The translations under genes were made by a program, and so were the position numbers. This document shows, piece by piece, positions 5,419 through 11,658 of a DNA stretch of 50,420 nt. Below the pieces are notes generated by a model. That model did no database searches. It saw only the letters and a list, made by a program, of their open reading frames with translations, and was not told the origin of the DNA. The first letter of the stretch is position 1. Every line of letters starts with the position of its first letter. Source of the stretch: a virus; IMG/VR virus record IMGVR_UViG_3300037502_002849, positions 1 to 50,420 of that record, one strand, 5' to 3'.

Positions 5419-5492
5419 GGGGGATTAGTTAAATGGGATAACATCGGCTTTGCAAGCCGAGATTAACAGTTCGATTCTGTTATCCTCCACCA
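5419..5492 (+). tRNA. tRNA-Ala(TGC)
   Basis: Acceptor GGGGGAT/ATCCTCC (one G-U), anticodon stem TCGGC/GCCGA with loop TTTGCAA (anticodon TGC), T-arm AACAG/CTGTT, encoded CCA. It ends 6 bp before the next ATG. Confidence 0.94.
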
Positions 5493-5498
5493 TATATT

Positions 5499-5999
5499 AT
5501 GAAAAGAATTTGGATTGACGTTAAGGGTCGCAACTGCGACGGATGTACTAAATGCTGTGAAGGATATCTAGTTACCACTATCGCTGGTCACGAAGTTGGT
5601 CCAGGTAAACCTTGTAAATTTATGAGGAAGACCACAGGATGCCAAGTATACTTGGCTAGGCCTTATGATCCTTGTAAAACATTTCAATGCCATTGGAAGG
5701 AAAATACACGAATACCGGATTGGATGAAACCTGACAAGGCCAACGTTATTCTTTTGCTAAAACGAGTTAGCGATTTTAATTATATAAGAATAGTTCGAGC
5801 AGGCATAAGAATTGATCCAAGAATGAATGAGTGGATTCAAGAACAAGTAAAATTGGGTCTGCATTTTGTCGACTACGATGACAACGATGAACTTGTAATT
5901 TACACAGAGAAAGAAGAATTTAAAGAAGCTGTCAGAAAGTCTTTAAAAAATTATGCGGATAAGGTGGGACAGAAAACGTCCAACACCCATCCAAAATGA
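5499..5999 (+). CDS. YkgJ-like Cys-rich Zn/Fe-binding protein
   Basis: 166 residues. The N-terminal half carries cysteines in the arrangement GRNCDGCTKCCEGY, GKPCKFM, TGCQVY and DPCKTFQCHW. This matches the YkgJ-type zinc- or iron-chelating domain, which probably binds an Fe-S or metal centre. The C-terminal third is charged and helical. The ATG lies 6 bp after tRNA-Ala, leaving little room for a ribosome binding site. Many bacterial members are of unknown function. Neighbouring redox and Fe-S genes in the phage (erpA-like, ferredoxin) make a metal-related role plausible. Confidence 0.75.
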   Translation: MKRIWIDVKGRNCDGCTKCCEGYLVTTIAGHEVGPGKPCKFMRKTTGCQVYLARPYDPCKTFQCHWKENTRIPDWMKPDKANVILLLKRVSDFNYIRIVRAGIRIDPRMNEWIQEQVKLGLHFVDYDDNDELVIYTEKEEFKEAVRKSLKNYADKVGQKTSNTHPK

Positions 6000-6016
6000 T
6001 ATAAGCGAGATTATAC

Positions 6017-6151
6017 ATGATATTTGAAATAATGATGTGGGGATTTTTTTCCGCTTGGGGTTGGTTTGGTGCTAGTTATATTAAAGATAAAGTTTGGCCA
6101 CCTGAACCTGTTCCGATAGTAAAAACAGAGAATAAAGTAAAAAATGATTGA
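6017..6151 (+). CDS. Short membrane protein, 44 aa
   Basis: Starts MIFEIMMWGFFSAWGWFG and ends in a Pro/Lys-rich tail. A single N-terminal hydrophobic, aromatic segment (about residues 1-22) suggests membrane insertion. Its TGA overlaps the next ATG by eight bases (6144), implying translational coupling with the membrane protein downstream. No recognised family. Confidence 0.6.
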   Translation: MIFEIMMWGFFSAWGWFGASYIKDKVWPPEPVPIVKTENKVKND

Positions 6152-6389
6152 ATACGTAGTAACTTTTTTTGCTTTATTTTTTACCGATATATTTTACATT
6201 TACTATCTTCGATCAGTGCAGTATGGCAAAGCAGTCTATGCCAGTTGTTGGGCAGTAGTTGTATTTTTAATGGCATGTGTGGCAGTTATAAACTACACCA
6301 CCAATCATTGGTTGTTGATCCCAGCAGGTCTTGGGGCCTTTTGTGGAACCTATGTTGGTATGAAATTAAGAAAAAAGTACGGGGTTTAA
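6144..6389 (+). CDS. Small polytopic membrane protein
   Basis: 81 residues with three likely transmembrane helices (about 5-25, 31-51, 55-72) and a basic end (KLRKKYGV). Translation is probably coupled to the preceding 44-residue membrane protein through an 8-nt overlap, so the two may form a complex. No conserved motif is recognised; the function is unknown. It is followed within 10 bp by tRNA-Gly(TCC). Confidence 0.65.
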   Translation: MIEYVVTFFALFFTDIFYIYYLRSVQYGKAVYASCWAVVVFLMACVAVINYTTNHWLLIPAGLGAFCGTYVGMKLRKKYGV

Positions 6390-6398
6390 AAATAATAT

Positions 6399-6476
6399 GC
6401 GGGTAGACAGGACAAGGGGCGTCCAGCAGCCTTCCAAGCTGAAGATCGCGGAGTTCGACTCTCCCTACCCGCTCCA
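6399..6476 (+). tRNA. tRNA-Gly(TCC)
   Basis: Acceptor GCGGGTA/TACCCGC, anticodon stem GCAGC/GCTGA (ending in a C-A... four pairs) with loop CTTCCAA (anticodon TCC), T-loop TTCGACT, discriminator T, encoded CCA. The T-stem CGGAG/CTCCC has one C-C mismatch. Confidence 0.88.
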
Positions 6477-6493
6477 AACAAAAAGGAAAAATA

Positions 6494-6724
6494 ATGTCTA
6501 AAATTAGCAGCCGTGGCCCTGACGTTGACACAGATAAATGTGTTGAACAAGCAGGTGGTAATAGATTTAATCTAGTTTTAATCGCCGCACAAAGAGCCAG
6601 AGAAATTAGACGTAGACAACAAGATAGTAATCCTGAAGTACACAGTTTACCCTGCGTCAGTGCATTACTTGAAATACAAGAAGGAAAATTGGATAACAAA
6701 CGTTATCTTATGAAAGTAAAATAG
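6494..6724 (+). CDS. rpoZ: RNA polymerase omega subunit homologue
   Basis: 76 residues. The segment GGNRFNLVLIAAQRAREIRR (residues about 21-40) closely follows the bacterial omega signature (GNRFDLVLVAARRARQM in E. coli), and ALLEIQEGKL near residue 57 matches the omega ALREIEEGLI segment. Omega binds the beta' subunit and helps assemble and stabilise host RNA polymerase. A phage copy could replace or compete with the host subunit to alter promoter choice; that is inference. Ribosome binding site AAAAGGAAAA precedes the ATG. It sits between tRNA-Gly and tRNA-Val, and its stop lies in a perfect palindrome. The extra N-terminal SSRGPDVDTDKCVEQ segment replaces the usual short start. Confidence 0.85.
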   Translation: MSKISSRGPDVDTDKCVEQAGGNRFNLVLIAAQRAREIRRRQQDSNPEVHSLPCVSALLEIQEGKLDNKRYLMKVK

Positions 6725-6738
6725 ATTTGCAAATCTAT
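6721..6738. repeat. 18-bp perfect palindrome after rpoZ
   Basis: ATAGATTTGCAAATCTAT is a perfect palindrome overlapping the rpoZ stop codon and ending two bases before tRNA-Val. It lacks a T-tract, so it is more likely an RNA processing hairpin or a protein-binding site than a terminator. Confidence 0.5.
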
Positions 6739-6740
6739 AA

Positions 6741-6815
6741 GCATCCTTAGCTCAGTGGTAGAGCATCTCGTTTACACCGAGAGGGTCGGAGGTTCGAAAC
6801 CTTCAGGATGCACCA
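6741..6815 (+). tRNA. tRNA-Val(TAC)
   Basis: Acceptor GCATCCT/AGGATGC, anticodon stem TCTCG/CGAGA with loop TTTACAC (anticodon TAC), T-arm GGAGG/CCTTC around TTCGAAA, encoded CCA. Last tRNA of the array. Confidence 0.94.
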
Positions 6816-6834
6816 CCAATTTTACCAAAATCAT

Positions 6835-6863
6835 TTGACAGACACACCGACTGAACATACAAT
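6835..6863 (+). promoter_or_regulatory. Sigma70-type promoter for RNA/Ro module
   Basis: TTGACA (6835-6840) and TACAAT (6858-6863) separated by exactly 17 bp. The start site would fall near 6870, a few bases before the first RNA element. The start region AGTATTGTAA (6867-6876) recurs just after the -10 boxes at 13746 and 18084. Confidence 0.87.
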
Positions 6864-6882
6864 AGAAGTATTGTAAGTTTTT

Positions 6883-7006
6883 AGGCTAGGTACAGCAAAT
6901 TCCAGACTATGGAACGGCCTAGGGAAGGTAAGGACATCAAACTCCTTACTCTTGGGCGAGGTGAGTTTCGAATTCTCACTTGAAACAAAAAGTAGACAAC
7001 TAGCCT
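6883..7006 (+). ncRNA. Candidate Y-like RNA 1, tRNA-resembling
   Basis: AGGCTAG (6883-6889) pairs with CTAGCCT (7000-7006). Just inside the 5' strand is GTACAGCAAAT, shared with the next two elements. Inside are hairpins TTCCA/TGGAA, GTAAGGA/TCCTTAC (7 bp) and a T-arm-like GTGAG/CTCAC around TTCGAA (near 6961-6979), then an A-rich stretch before the closing strand. Bacterial Y RNAs bind Ro proteins through a closing stem and carry a tRNA-like domain (established for other bacteria). The Ro gene lies about 350 bp downstream. No open frame of note is present. Confidence 0.6.
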
Positions 7007-7017
7007 GTTAAGTTTTT

Positions 7018-7276
7018 AGGATGATTACAGCAATCTCATACTATAACTGAAGCCCATTAATGCAGTAGACGGCGGCTTGGGAAGGCAGGAAATACTGGAG
7101 CCGAAAGGCTTTGAAGGTACTCCAATTCTAGTAGCAATACTAGACGCTAACGGAACTGACGACTAGGGAAAGACCTATATGTGCATATACAGAACTTATA
7201 TGCTAGGCTTGGGGGACTTGAACCGATATACTGGGGATAGGGCCAAGCAGAAAATAAAAACCGTCCCGCTCATCCT
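7018..7276 (+). ncRNA. Candidate Y-like RNA 2, large structured
   Basis: AGGATGA (7018-7024) pairs with TCATCCT (7270-7276). A TTACAGCAATCTC box follows the 5' strand, and AAAATAAAAACC lies before the 3' strand, as in element 1. Inside are many clean hairpins: AAGCC/GGCTT, AGCC-GAAA-GGCT, TCTAGTA-GCAA-TACTAGA (7 bp with a GNRA loop), GCATATA/TATATGC, and GCTTGG/CCAAGC. The element begins 11 bases after the end of element 1 with the repeated leader GTTAAGTTTTTAGG. No coding potential is seen across 259 nt. Confidence 0.58.
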
Positions 7277-7287
7277 GTTAGTTTTAT

Positions 7288-7340
7288 AGAATGCTAACAG
7301 CAATCACTAACTTTACTGCAAATAAAGAAAAACGCATTCT
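7288..7340 (+). promoter_or_regulatory. Third copy of RNA motif in Ro gene leader
   Basis: AGAATGC (7288-7294) pairs with GCATTCT (7334-7340). It is preceded by GTTAGTTTTATAG and followed by TAACAGCAATCAC, and A-rich sequence precedes the 3' strand, exactly as in the two RNAs upstream. The hairpin ends immediately before the ribosome binding site (GAAAGG, 7341-7346) of the Ro gene at 7354. A protein that binds this motif could block its own translation; that is inference. Confidence 0.55.
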
Positions 7341-7353
7341 GAAAGGAAACATC

Positions 7354-8763
7354 ATGAACACATTCGTTCAAGCAATCGCAAATCAAGAAGCCCGTACTGC
7401 CAATGGCATGAAGGCTCGTAAGTCAACTGCTAAGGCAACTGTTGACTTGTTCTACAAAATCGGTGCAAGTCGTGGTAAGGACATTACTGCTGACTTTGTG
7501 GCTGCTTATGTAGAAAATTCTGACCTTGCACTACGTATCGCACAATGGGCACGTGATGTCCGTGGCGGTGCAGGCGAGCGTCAACTTTTCCGTGACATCC
7601 TTGTTCATTTGGAAAAGCGCGATCCAGATGCCGCATTGGCTCTGCTTCGTAAGATTCCAGAAGTAGGTCGTTGGGATGACATCTTTGTTTTCTCTACACC
7701 AGTTCTGAAGTCAGCCGCTTACACAATGTTGGGCGATGCCCTACGTGCTAAGAATGGCCTTGCCGCTAAGTGGACACCACGTAAAGGTAAGGTTGCGGCT
7801 GAAGTGCGAGCATTCTTCGGAATGACTCCTAAGCAATACCGTAAGAGTCTTGTGACTCTTACCAAAGTTGTTGAAACACAAATGTGTGCCAACGACTGGG
7901 ATAACATTAACTTTAGCCATGTGCCTTCTGTGGCAGCTCGTCTGTACAAGAAAGCATTCAACCGTCATACTCCAGCTTTTGCTGAGTATGTGGCTAAGTT
8001 GGTAAGTGGTGATAAGACTGTTAAGGTTAACGCCGATGCAATCTTCCCACATGATGTTATCAAAGGTATCGCACACTCATATGTGAAGCATGACAAGACT
8101 GAAACAGATCATGTCATCGCACAATGGGAAGCTCTGCCAAACTACGTTGGTGATGCCAGCATCATGCCAATCGTTGACGTTAGTGGATCTATGACTTGTC
8201 CAGCAGGTAAGAACACAAACGTTCGTTGTTTGGATGTGGCACTTGGTCTAGGCCTGTACTTGGCTGACAAGAACAAGGGCGTGTTCAAAGACACATTCTT
8301 GACTTTCTCAGACAAGCCAGAATTGGTTACTCTAAAGGGTAACATTGTTCAAAAGCTAGAACAAATGTCTAAGAGCGATTGGGAAATGAGTACTAACCTA
8401 AATGCGGCTATGAAGAAAATTCTAGACGTTGCGGTTAAAGGCAATGTCCCACAAAGCGACATGCCAAAGATGTTGCTGATTTTGTCAGACATGCAGTTCA
8501 ACCAGTGTGCTCGTTTCGACGACAGCGCAATGGAAATGATCGAACGCAAGTTTGCGGATGCAGGTTATACTGCGCCTCAAATTGTGTTCTGGAACCTAAA
8601 CGCAAGTGATAACGTTCCAGTCAAGGCTGACAAGTCGGGTGCGGCTTTGGTCAGTGGATTTAGTCCTAGCATAATGACAGCCCTGCTGTCAGCTGACTTG
8701 GATCAGTTCACTCCAGAAGGTATTATGCTTAAGACTGTAATGGTCCCACGCTACGACCTTTAA
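7354..8763 (+). CDS. rsr: Ro60-like TROVE/vWA RNA-binding protein
   Basis: 469 residues. The N-terminal half (about 1-265) is a TROVE domain with characteristic segments VDLFYKIGASRGK, ALRIAQWARDVRGGAGER and IPEVGRWDDI. The C-terminal half is a von Willebrand A domain with a MIDAS motif DVSGS at about 275-279, and LILSDMQFN further on. In bacteria such Ro (Rsr) proteins form a ring that binds misfolded RNAs and Y RNAs and works with nucleases in RNA quality control. The frame is open to 7291, but the ATG at 7354 has a GAAAGG ribosome binding site, and the extra segment is the RNA hairpin element. Two structured RNAs lie directly upstream. Codon choice looks more GC-rich and regular than neighbours, suggesting high expression. 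A terminator follows. Confidence 0.9.
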   Translation: MNTFVQAIANQEARTANGMKARKSTAKATVDLFYKIGASRGKDITADFVAAYVENSDLALRIAQWARDVRGGAGERQLFRDILVHLEKRDPDAALALLRKIPEVGRWDDIFVFSTPVLKSAAYTMLGDALRAKNGLAAKWTPRKGKVAAEVRAFFGMTPKQYRKSLVTLTKVVETQMCANDWDNINFSHVPSVAARLYKKAFNRHTPAFAEYVAKLVSGDKTVKVNADAIFPHDVIKGIAHSYVKHDKTETDHVIAQWEALPNYVGDASIMPIVDVSGSMTCPAGKNTNVRCLDVALGLGLYLADKNKGVFKDTFLTFSDKPELVTLKGNIVQKLEQMSKSDWEMSTNLNAAMKKILDVAVKGNVPQSDMPKMLLILSDMQFNQCARFDDSAMEMIERKFADAGYTAPQIVFWNLNASDNVPVKADKSGAALVSGFSPSIMTALLSADLDQFTPEGIMLKTVMVPRYDL

Positions 8764-8789
8764 ACGTTGTAATAATACAACAGTTTGAA

Positions 8790-8814
8790 TAGGGCCTTAG
8801 GGCCCTATTTTTTT
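8790..8814 (+). terminator. Rho-independent terminator after Ro gene
   Basis: TAGGGCC and GGCCCTA form a 7-bp stem with loop TTAG, followed by seven or more T. Almost the same hairpin recurs at 48691. Confidence 0.9.
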
Positions 8815-8817
8815 AAC

Positions 8818-8846
8818 TTGACAAAATCAAAATATTATCGTATAAT
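8818..8846 (+). promoter_or_regulatory. Consensus sigma70-type promoter
   Basis: TTGACA (8818-8823) and TATAAT (8841-8846) with a 17-bp spacer, immediately after the terminator. It drives the phosphatase-metallophosphoesterase run starting at 8868. Confidence 0.9.
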
Positions 8847-8867
8847 TAACAATTGAAGGAGAGCGAT

Positions 8868-9368
8868 ATGTTAAACCCGTGGATTCAAAATGTATCGTTG
8901 GCAGATGTTAAAAAAGGCCATCATATTGATGCGGGCATTAACAGTATGCTGATACAAATTGTAGATCCTGCTCTAGGTTTCCCTGAACCCAAATTTAACT
9001 TTAAAGAAATTCATCAATTTGAATTTTTGGATTTGGAGAAGGATGATTTCGCCCTAGAAGAGGAAATGAAGATTACTGATGCACAGGCAGACCAATTGGT
9101 AAAACTTTTGCAACACGCATTGGAAAATAAAATGAATGTTGTGGTTCATTGCGTGGCAGGTGTATGCAGATCGGGTGCAGTCTGCGAAGTGGGAGTTATG
9201 ATGGGATTCCGTGATGCTGAAGCATACCGTAGTCCCAATCTGCTAGTCAAGCACAAAATGATGAAAGTTTTGGGTTGGACTTATGATGAAAACGAGCCAC
9301 ACACTATTAATGGTCTAGTATTGGATTCTGGAATTATTGTTCCAAAAAATTATGGAGGTGATGTGTAA
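8868..9368 (+). CDS. Dual-specificity/tyrosine phosphatase-like protein
   Basis: 166 residues with the cysteine-phosphatase signature HCVAGVCRSG (nucleophile C95, phosphate-binding R101). These enzymes remove phosphate from Tyr/Ser/Thr or from nucleotides or RNA 5' ends through a phosphocysteine. The start at 8868 has a strong AAGGAGAG site and lies about 20 bp from the -10 box; an earlier in-frame ATG at 8853 is inside the leader. It overlaps the next gene by one base (TAATG). Length fits the compact phage DSP-like family. The substrate is not evident. Confidence 0.82.
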   Translation: MLNPWIQNVSLADVKKGHHIDAGINSMLIQIVDPALGFPEPKFNFKEIHQFEFLDLEKDDFALEEEMKITDAQADQLVKLLQHALENKMNVVVHCVAGVCRSGAVCEVGVMMGFRDAEAYRSPNLLVKHKMMKVLGWTYDENEPHTINGLVLDSGIIVPKNYGGDV

Positions 9369-9559
9369 TGTTTTTACATCGTGATGACGTAGAAAAGATT
9401 TTGGAGATAATGAACAAATTTCCAAATGTAGAAATAGCAGAACTAAAACAAGACAACAGTTCAGGAATTGGTAGCCATACTACTATGGTCATTCGTACCG
9501 AAGTTAATGGTATTGAAGGTGATTTTGAAATTGTGGTCTCTAGTGTAGAGAATTGGTAA
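9368..9559 (+). CDS. Small hypothetical protein, 63 aa
   Basis: 63 residues, no membrane segment or metal motif. Two predicted strands in HTTMVIRTEVNGIEGDFEIVV suggest a small alpha-beta fold. The ATG overlaps the phosphatase stop by one base, so the two are probably translationally coupled. A partner or modulator role for the phosphatase is possible but only inferred from position. Confidence 0.65.
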   Translation: MFLHRDDVEKILEIMNKFPNVEIAELKQDNSSGIGSHTTMVIRTEVNGIEGDFEIVVSSVENW

Positions 9560-9572
9560 AAGAAAGGAGGGC

Positions 9573-10181
9573 ATGATGCCTAGTGTATTTTTGGTAAGCG
9601 ACACGCACTTTGGTCACACTGGCGTGTGCCGCTTCACACGTAACGATGGTGTTACAAAACTTCGTCCCTGGGATGATCCCAACGAAATGGACGAGGCTAT
9701 GATCAAGGCTTGGAACGAACGTGTTAAACCCACAGACAAAGTCTATCATTTAGGTGATGTTGTTATTAATCGTAAGGCATTACCTACGTTAGCTCGTTTA
9801 AATGGTGACAAGGTTTTGATCCGCGGTAATCACGACATATTCCGTGACGACGAGTATAGACAGTACTTTAGAGAATTACGTGCATATCATGTTATGAACG
9901 GAATGATCTTGAGTCATATTCCTGTACATAGTGATAGCTTAGGTCGTTTTGGTGTTAACATTCATGGACACACCCACGCAAATCGTGTAAAGAAACCTAG
10001 AGGTGTTGATGCACGTACTGGTGAAATTTTATACAGTGATGAAAACGATGTTCGTTATCATTGCGTCTGCGTAGAACAAACACCTGACTTTGCACCTATC
10101 TTATTTGAAGATGTTATTCGTAACATTGAAGCAGAAGGTGGCACTGTTGGGTTTAAGAACGGCAACGGTCCTACAATGTAA
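9573..10181 (+). CDS. Calcineurin-like metallophosphoesterase
   Basis: 202 residues with all signature blocks of the family: DTHFGH near residue 10, GDVV near 62, RGNHD near 87, SHIPVH, and HGHTH near 132. These bind two metals and hydrolyse phosphoester bonds. AAAGGAGG precedes a double ATG at 9573/9576. It resembles small stand-alone phage and bacterial phosphoesterases; the substrate (nucleotide, nucleic acid or phosphoprotein) is unknown. A second, unrelated-looking member is at 14921. Confidence 0.87.
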   Translation: MMPSVFLVSDTHFGHTGVCRFTRNDGVTKLRPWDDPNEMDEAMIKAWNERVKPTDKVYHLGDVVINRKALPTLARLNGDKVLIRGNHDIFRDDEYRQYFRELRAYHVMNGMILSHIPVHSDSLGRFGVNIHGHTHANRVKKPRGVDARTGEILYSDENDVRYHCVCVEQTPDFAPILFEDVIRNIEAEGGTVGFKNGNGPTM

Positions 10182-10192
10182 GGAGTCAAACA

Positions 10193-10348
10193 TTGAAGTC
10201 AAAAACTATGGATGATTTGCCTATGAGCACTTATATATGTGTGGTCTGTGGTACAAAATATTTCGATACTAACCTTTACTTCTACGGTAAGGAGAGTACC
10301 AAGTGTCTTTGGTGTACTAAATTTCCTAAACAGAAAGAAAGACGATGA
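10193..10348 (+). CDS. Small zinc-ribbon-like protein, TTG start
   Basis: 51 residues with two CxxC pairs (CVVCG and CLWC) about 20 residues apart, typical of a small zinc ribbon. I chose TTG at 10193 because AAGGAG ends 7 bases before it; an internal ATG at 10208 would lose that site. The TGA overlaps the ATG of the next gene in ATGA fashion. Function unknown; nucleic acid or protein binding is likely for a fold of this kind. Confidence 0.6.
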   Translation: MKSKTMDDLPMSTYICVVCGTKYFDTNLYFYGKESTKCLWCTKFPKQKERR

Positions 10349-10554
10349 ACAAAAGAATTCAACTGCTTGCTCAACAGGCTACTACTATTGAATACGGGAT
10401 TGATAACGGCTTTGACCGAGTAACTTTTGATAAGGAAAAGTTCGCCGAGTTGATTGTGCGAGAATGTGTTGACGTTGTAAAGTGGACACCGTCTATATTT
10501 CCTAATGATACAATTATAAAAAATATTAAAGAACATTTCGGAGTTGAAGAATGA
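10345..10554 (+). CDS. Small phage protein, KFAELIVREC family
   Basis: 69 residues with the core FDKEKFAELIVRECVDVV and the C-terminal IKEHFGVEE. The same layout (an E-K-[FL]-A-E-L helix followed by a short tail ending in an aromatic-Gly) is seen in the genes at 10551 and 10870, so this is a small tandem paralogous set. Similar short proteins are common in T4-like phages without a known role. It overlaps both neighbours in ATGA fashion. Confidence 0.65.
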   Translation: MNKRIQLLAQQATTIEYGIDNGFDRVTFDKEKFAELIVRECVDVVKWTPSIFPNDTIIKNIKEHFGVEE

Positions 10555-10733
10555 AAGAACGAATTCGAGAACTTGAAGCAAAACTGCAAGACCTATATGA
10601 AGGTCGAAAGGTAGTAATGCCTCATGACATTGATCACGCACATAATATGCTGATGGTAGCAGGTGCTTATATTCATCATGACAAACGGAATGTGTGGAAC
10701 ATACTTAAAAAAGATTTCGGAGTTGAAGAATGA
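10551..10733 (+). CDS. Small paralogue, FGVEE-tail protein
   Basis: 60 residues: an N-terminal coiled-coil-like helix (MKERIRELEAKLQDLYEGRK) and the C-terminal KKDFGVEE, nearly identical to the end of the preceding protein (KEHFGVEE). The middle differs, suggesting duplication followed by divergence or domain shuffling. ATGA overlaps at both ends imply coupled translation. Function unknown. Confidence 0.62.
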   Translation: MKERIRELEAKLQDLYEGRKVVMPHDIDHAHNMLMVAGAYIHHDKRNVWNILKKDFGVEE

Positions 10734-10873
10734 AAATTAGATACTGTTTTATTTTGTTACTTGTTGGATGTACTACTCCGACACATCAACTTAGAGTAAT
10801 ATCAGTATCTGATCAATCAAACAATCACTGTATACAAAACAATCGTATTATTTGCGAGTATAAAACAAAATGA
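10730..10873 (+). CDS. Small lipoprotein, 47 aa
   Basis: Starts MKIRYCFILLLVGCTTPTHQ. A short positive start, a hydrophobic stretch and the lipobox LLVG-C (Cys14) mark it as a lipoprotein processed by signal peptidase II, so mature protein would be about 34 residues anchored in a Gram-negative envelope. Two further cysteines could form a disulphide. It overlaps both neighbours by four bases. Small phage lipoproteins can be outer-membrane spanins or superinfection factors; no adjacent lysis gene is visible, so neither is claimed. Confidence 0.7.
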   Translation: MKIRYCFILLLVGCTTPTHQLRVISVSDQSNNHCIQNNRIICEYKTK

Positions 10874-11136
10874 ACGAACGATTAAAACAAATAATGTTAG
10901 ATCACGGTCTTCACAAGCATATCACAGCCGACTGTCAACATCGTATGGAAAAGTTAGCTGAATTAGTAGCAGAGGAGTGTGCGCAGATCTGTGGTAGCCA
11001 AGCAGACAAGAAGAACATTCGTCGTGCGTTTGGACTTCCTGTTGACAGTAGTGTTAAATACCCTAGTCCAGAACCGCATTGGAGCATAACTTCACAGTAT
11101 GAAAGACCTTTTAATTTACCAGGCACAGGGAAGTAA
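10870..11136 (+). CDS. Small phage protein, third paralogue
   Basis: 88 residues with MEKLAELVAEECAQICGSQADKKN followed by IRRAFGL, the same helix-plus-FG pattern as the proteins at 10345 and 10551, then a proline-rich C-terminal extension of about 35 residues not present in the others. Function unknown. The run of four overlapping small genes ends here, two bases before the kinase gene. Confidence 0.62.
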   Translation: MNERLKQIMLDHGLHKHITADCQHRMEKLAELVAEECAQICGSQADKKNIRRAFGLPVDSSVKYPSPEPHWSITSQYERPFNLPGTGK

Positions 11137-11138
11137 AA

Positions 11139-11600
11139 ATGCCTAAATGTTATCAACTAGTCGGAATCCCAGGTAGTGGAAAGTCTACCTGGGTTGCCAA
11201 TCAAGATTGGCTTGATGGAACACACTATGTTTCTACAGATAGTTATGTAGAAGCCTATGCCAAAAGTCAAGGTAAAACTTACTCTGAAGTATTTGTTGAA
11301 TACATGCCCACAGCAGTTGATTTAATGGTGGAGGATGTTATTAGGGCAAGAGAAGCCGGATTGGATATTATTTGGGATCAAACATCAACCACTGTCAAAA
11401 GTCGGTTGAAGAAGTTCAATATGTTGCCCGATTATTATCATATTGCTATAGTATTTGGAACACCTGAACAACAGGAATTATATCGTCGATTGATGAGCCG
11501 TCCAGGCAAAGACATTCCGGATCATGTTATTGCCAGCATGATTGCCGATTTCGAAATGCCTACAGAAGAAGAAGGTTTCAAAGAAATTTGGAGAACTTAA
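11139..11600 (+). CDS. P-loop kinase, polynucleotide kinase-like
   Basis: 153 residues with Walker A GIPGSGKST (residues about 9-17), a DTDSY-type acceptor region (STDSYVEAYA), and DQTSTTVKSR near residue 87, where T4 PseT-like kinases place their substrate-contact residues. This is the fold of the polynucleotide 5'-kinase and zeta-like kinases: it transfers phosphate from ATP to a nucleic acid end or small molecule. No phosphatase domain is attached, but separate phosphatases are encoded upstream (8868, 9573). A terminator overlaps its stop. RNA end healing is a reasonable but unproven role. Confidence 0.75.
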   Translation: MPKCYQLVGIPGSGKSTWVANQDWLDGTHYVSTDSYVEAYAKSQGKTYSEVFVEYMPTAVDLMVEDVIRAREAGLDIIWDQTSTTVKSRLKKFNMLPDYYHIAIVFGTPEQQELYRRLMSRPGKDIPDHVIASMIADFEMPTEEEGFKEIWRT

Positions 11601-11625
11601 GGAGCTTTTTGGCTCCTTTCTTTTT
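11599..11625 (+). terminator. Rho-independent terminator
   Basis: AAGGAGC (11599-11605) pairs with GCTCCTT (11612-11618), followed by TTCTTTTT. Its T-run merges into the -35 box of the next promoter. Confidence 0.88.
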
Positions 11626-11652
11626 GACAAAACTGTCAAGTTATCATATAAT
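11624..11652 (+). promoter_or_regulatory. Consensus sigma70-type promoter
   Basis: TTGACA (11624-11629) and TATAAT (11647-11652), spacer 17 bp. The start would be at about 11659, the first base of the tRNA-like element. Confidence 0.9.
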
Positions 11653-11658
11653 TACAAT

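Noticed and set aside
7291-7353. Extended N-terminus of the Ro protein
   Set aside because: The segment is the third RNA hairpin; a good ribosome binding site precedes the ATG at 7354, and the homologous protein start is MNTFVQAIA-like.
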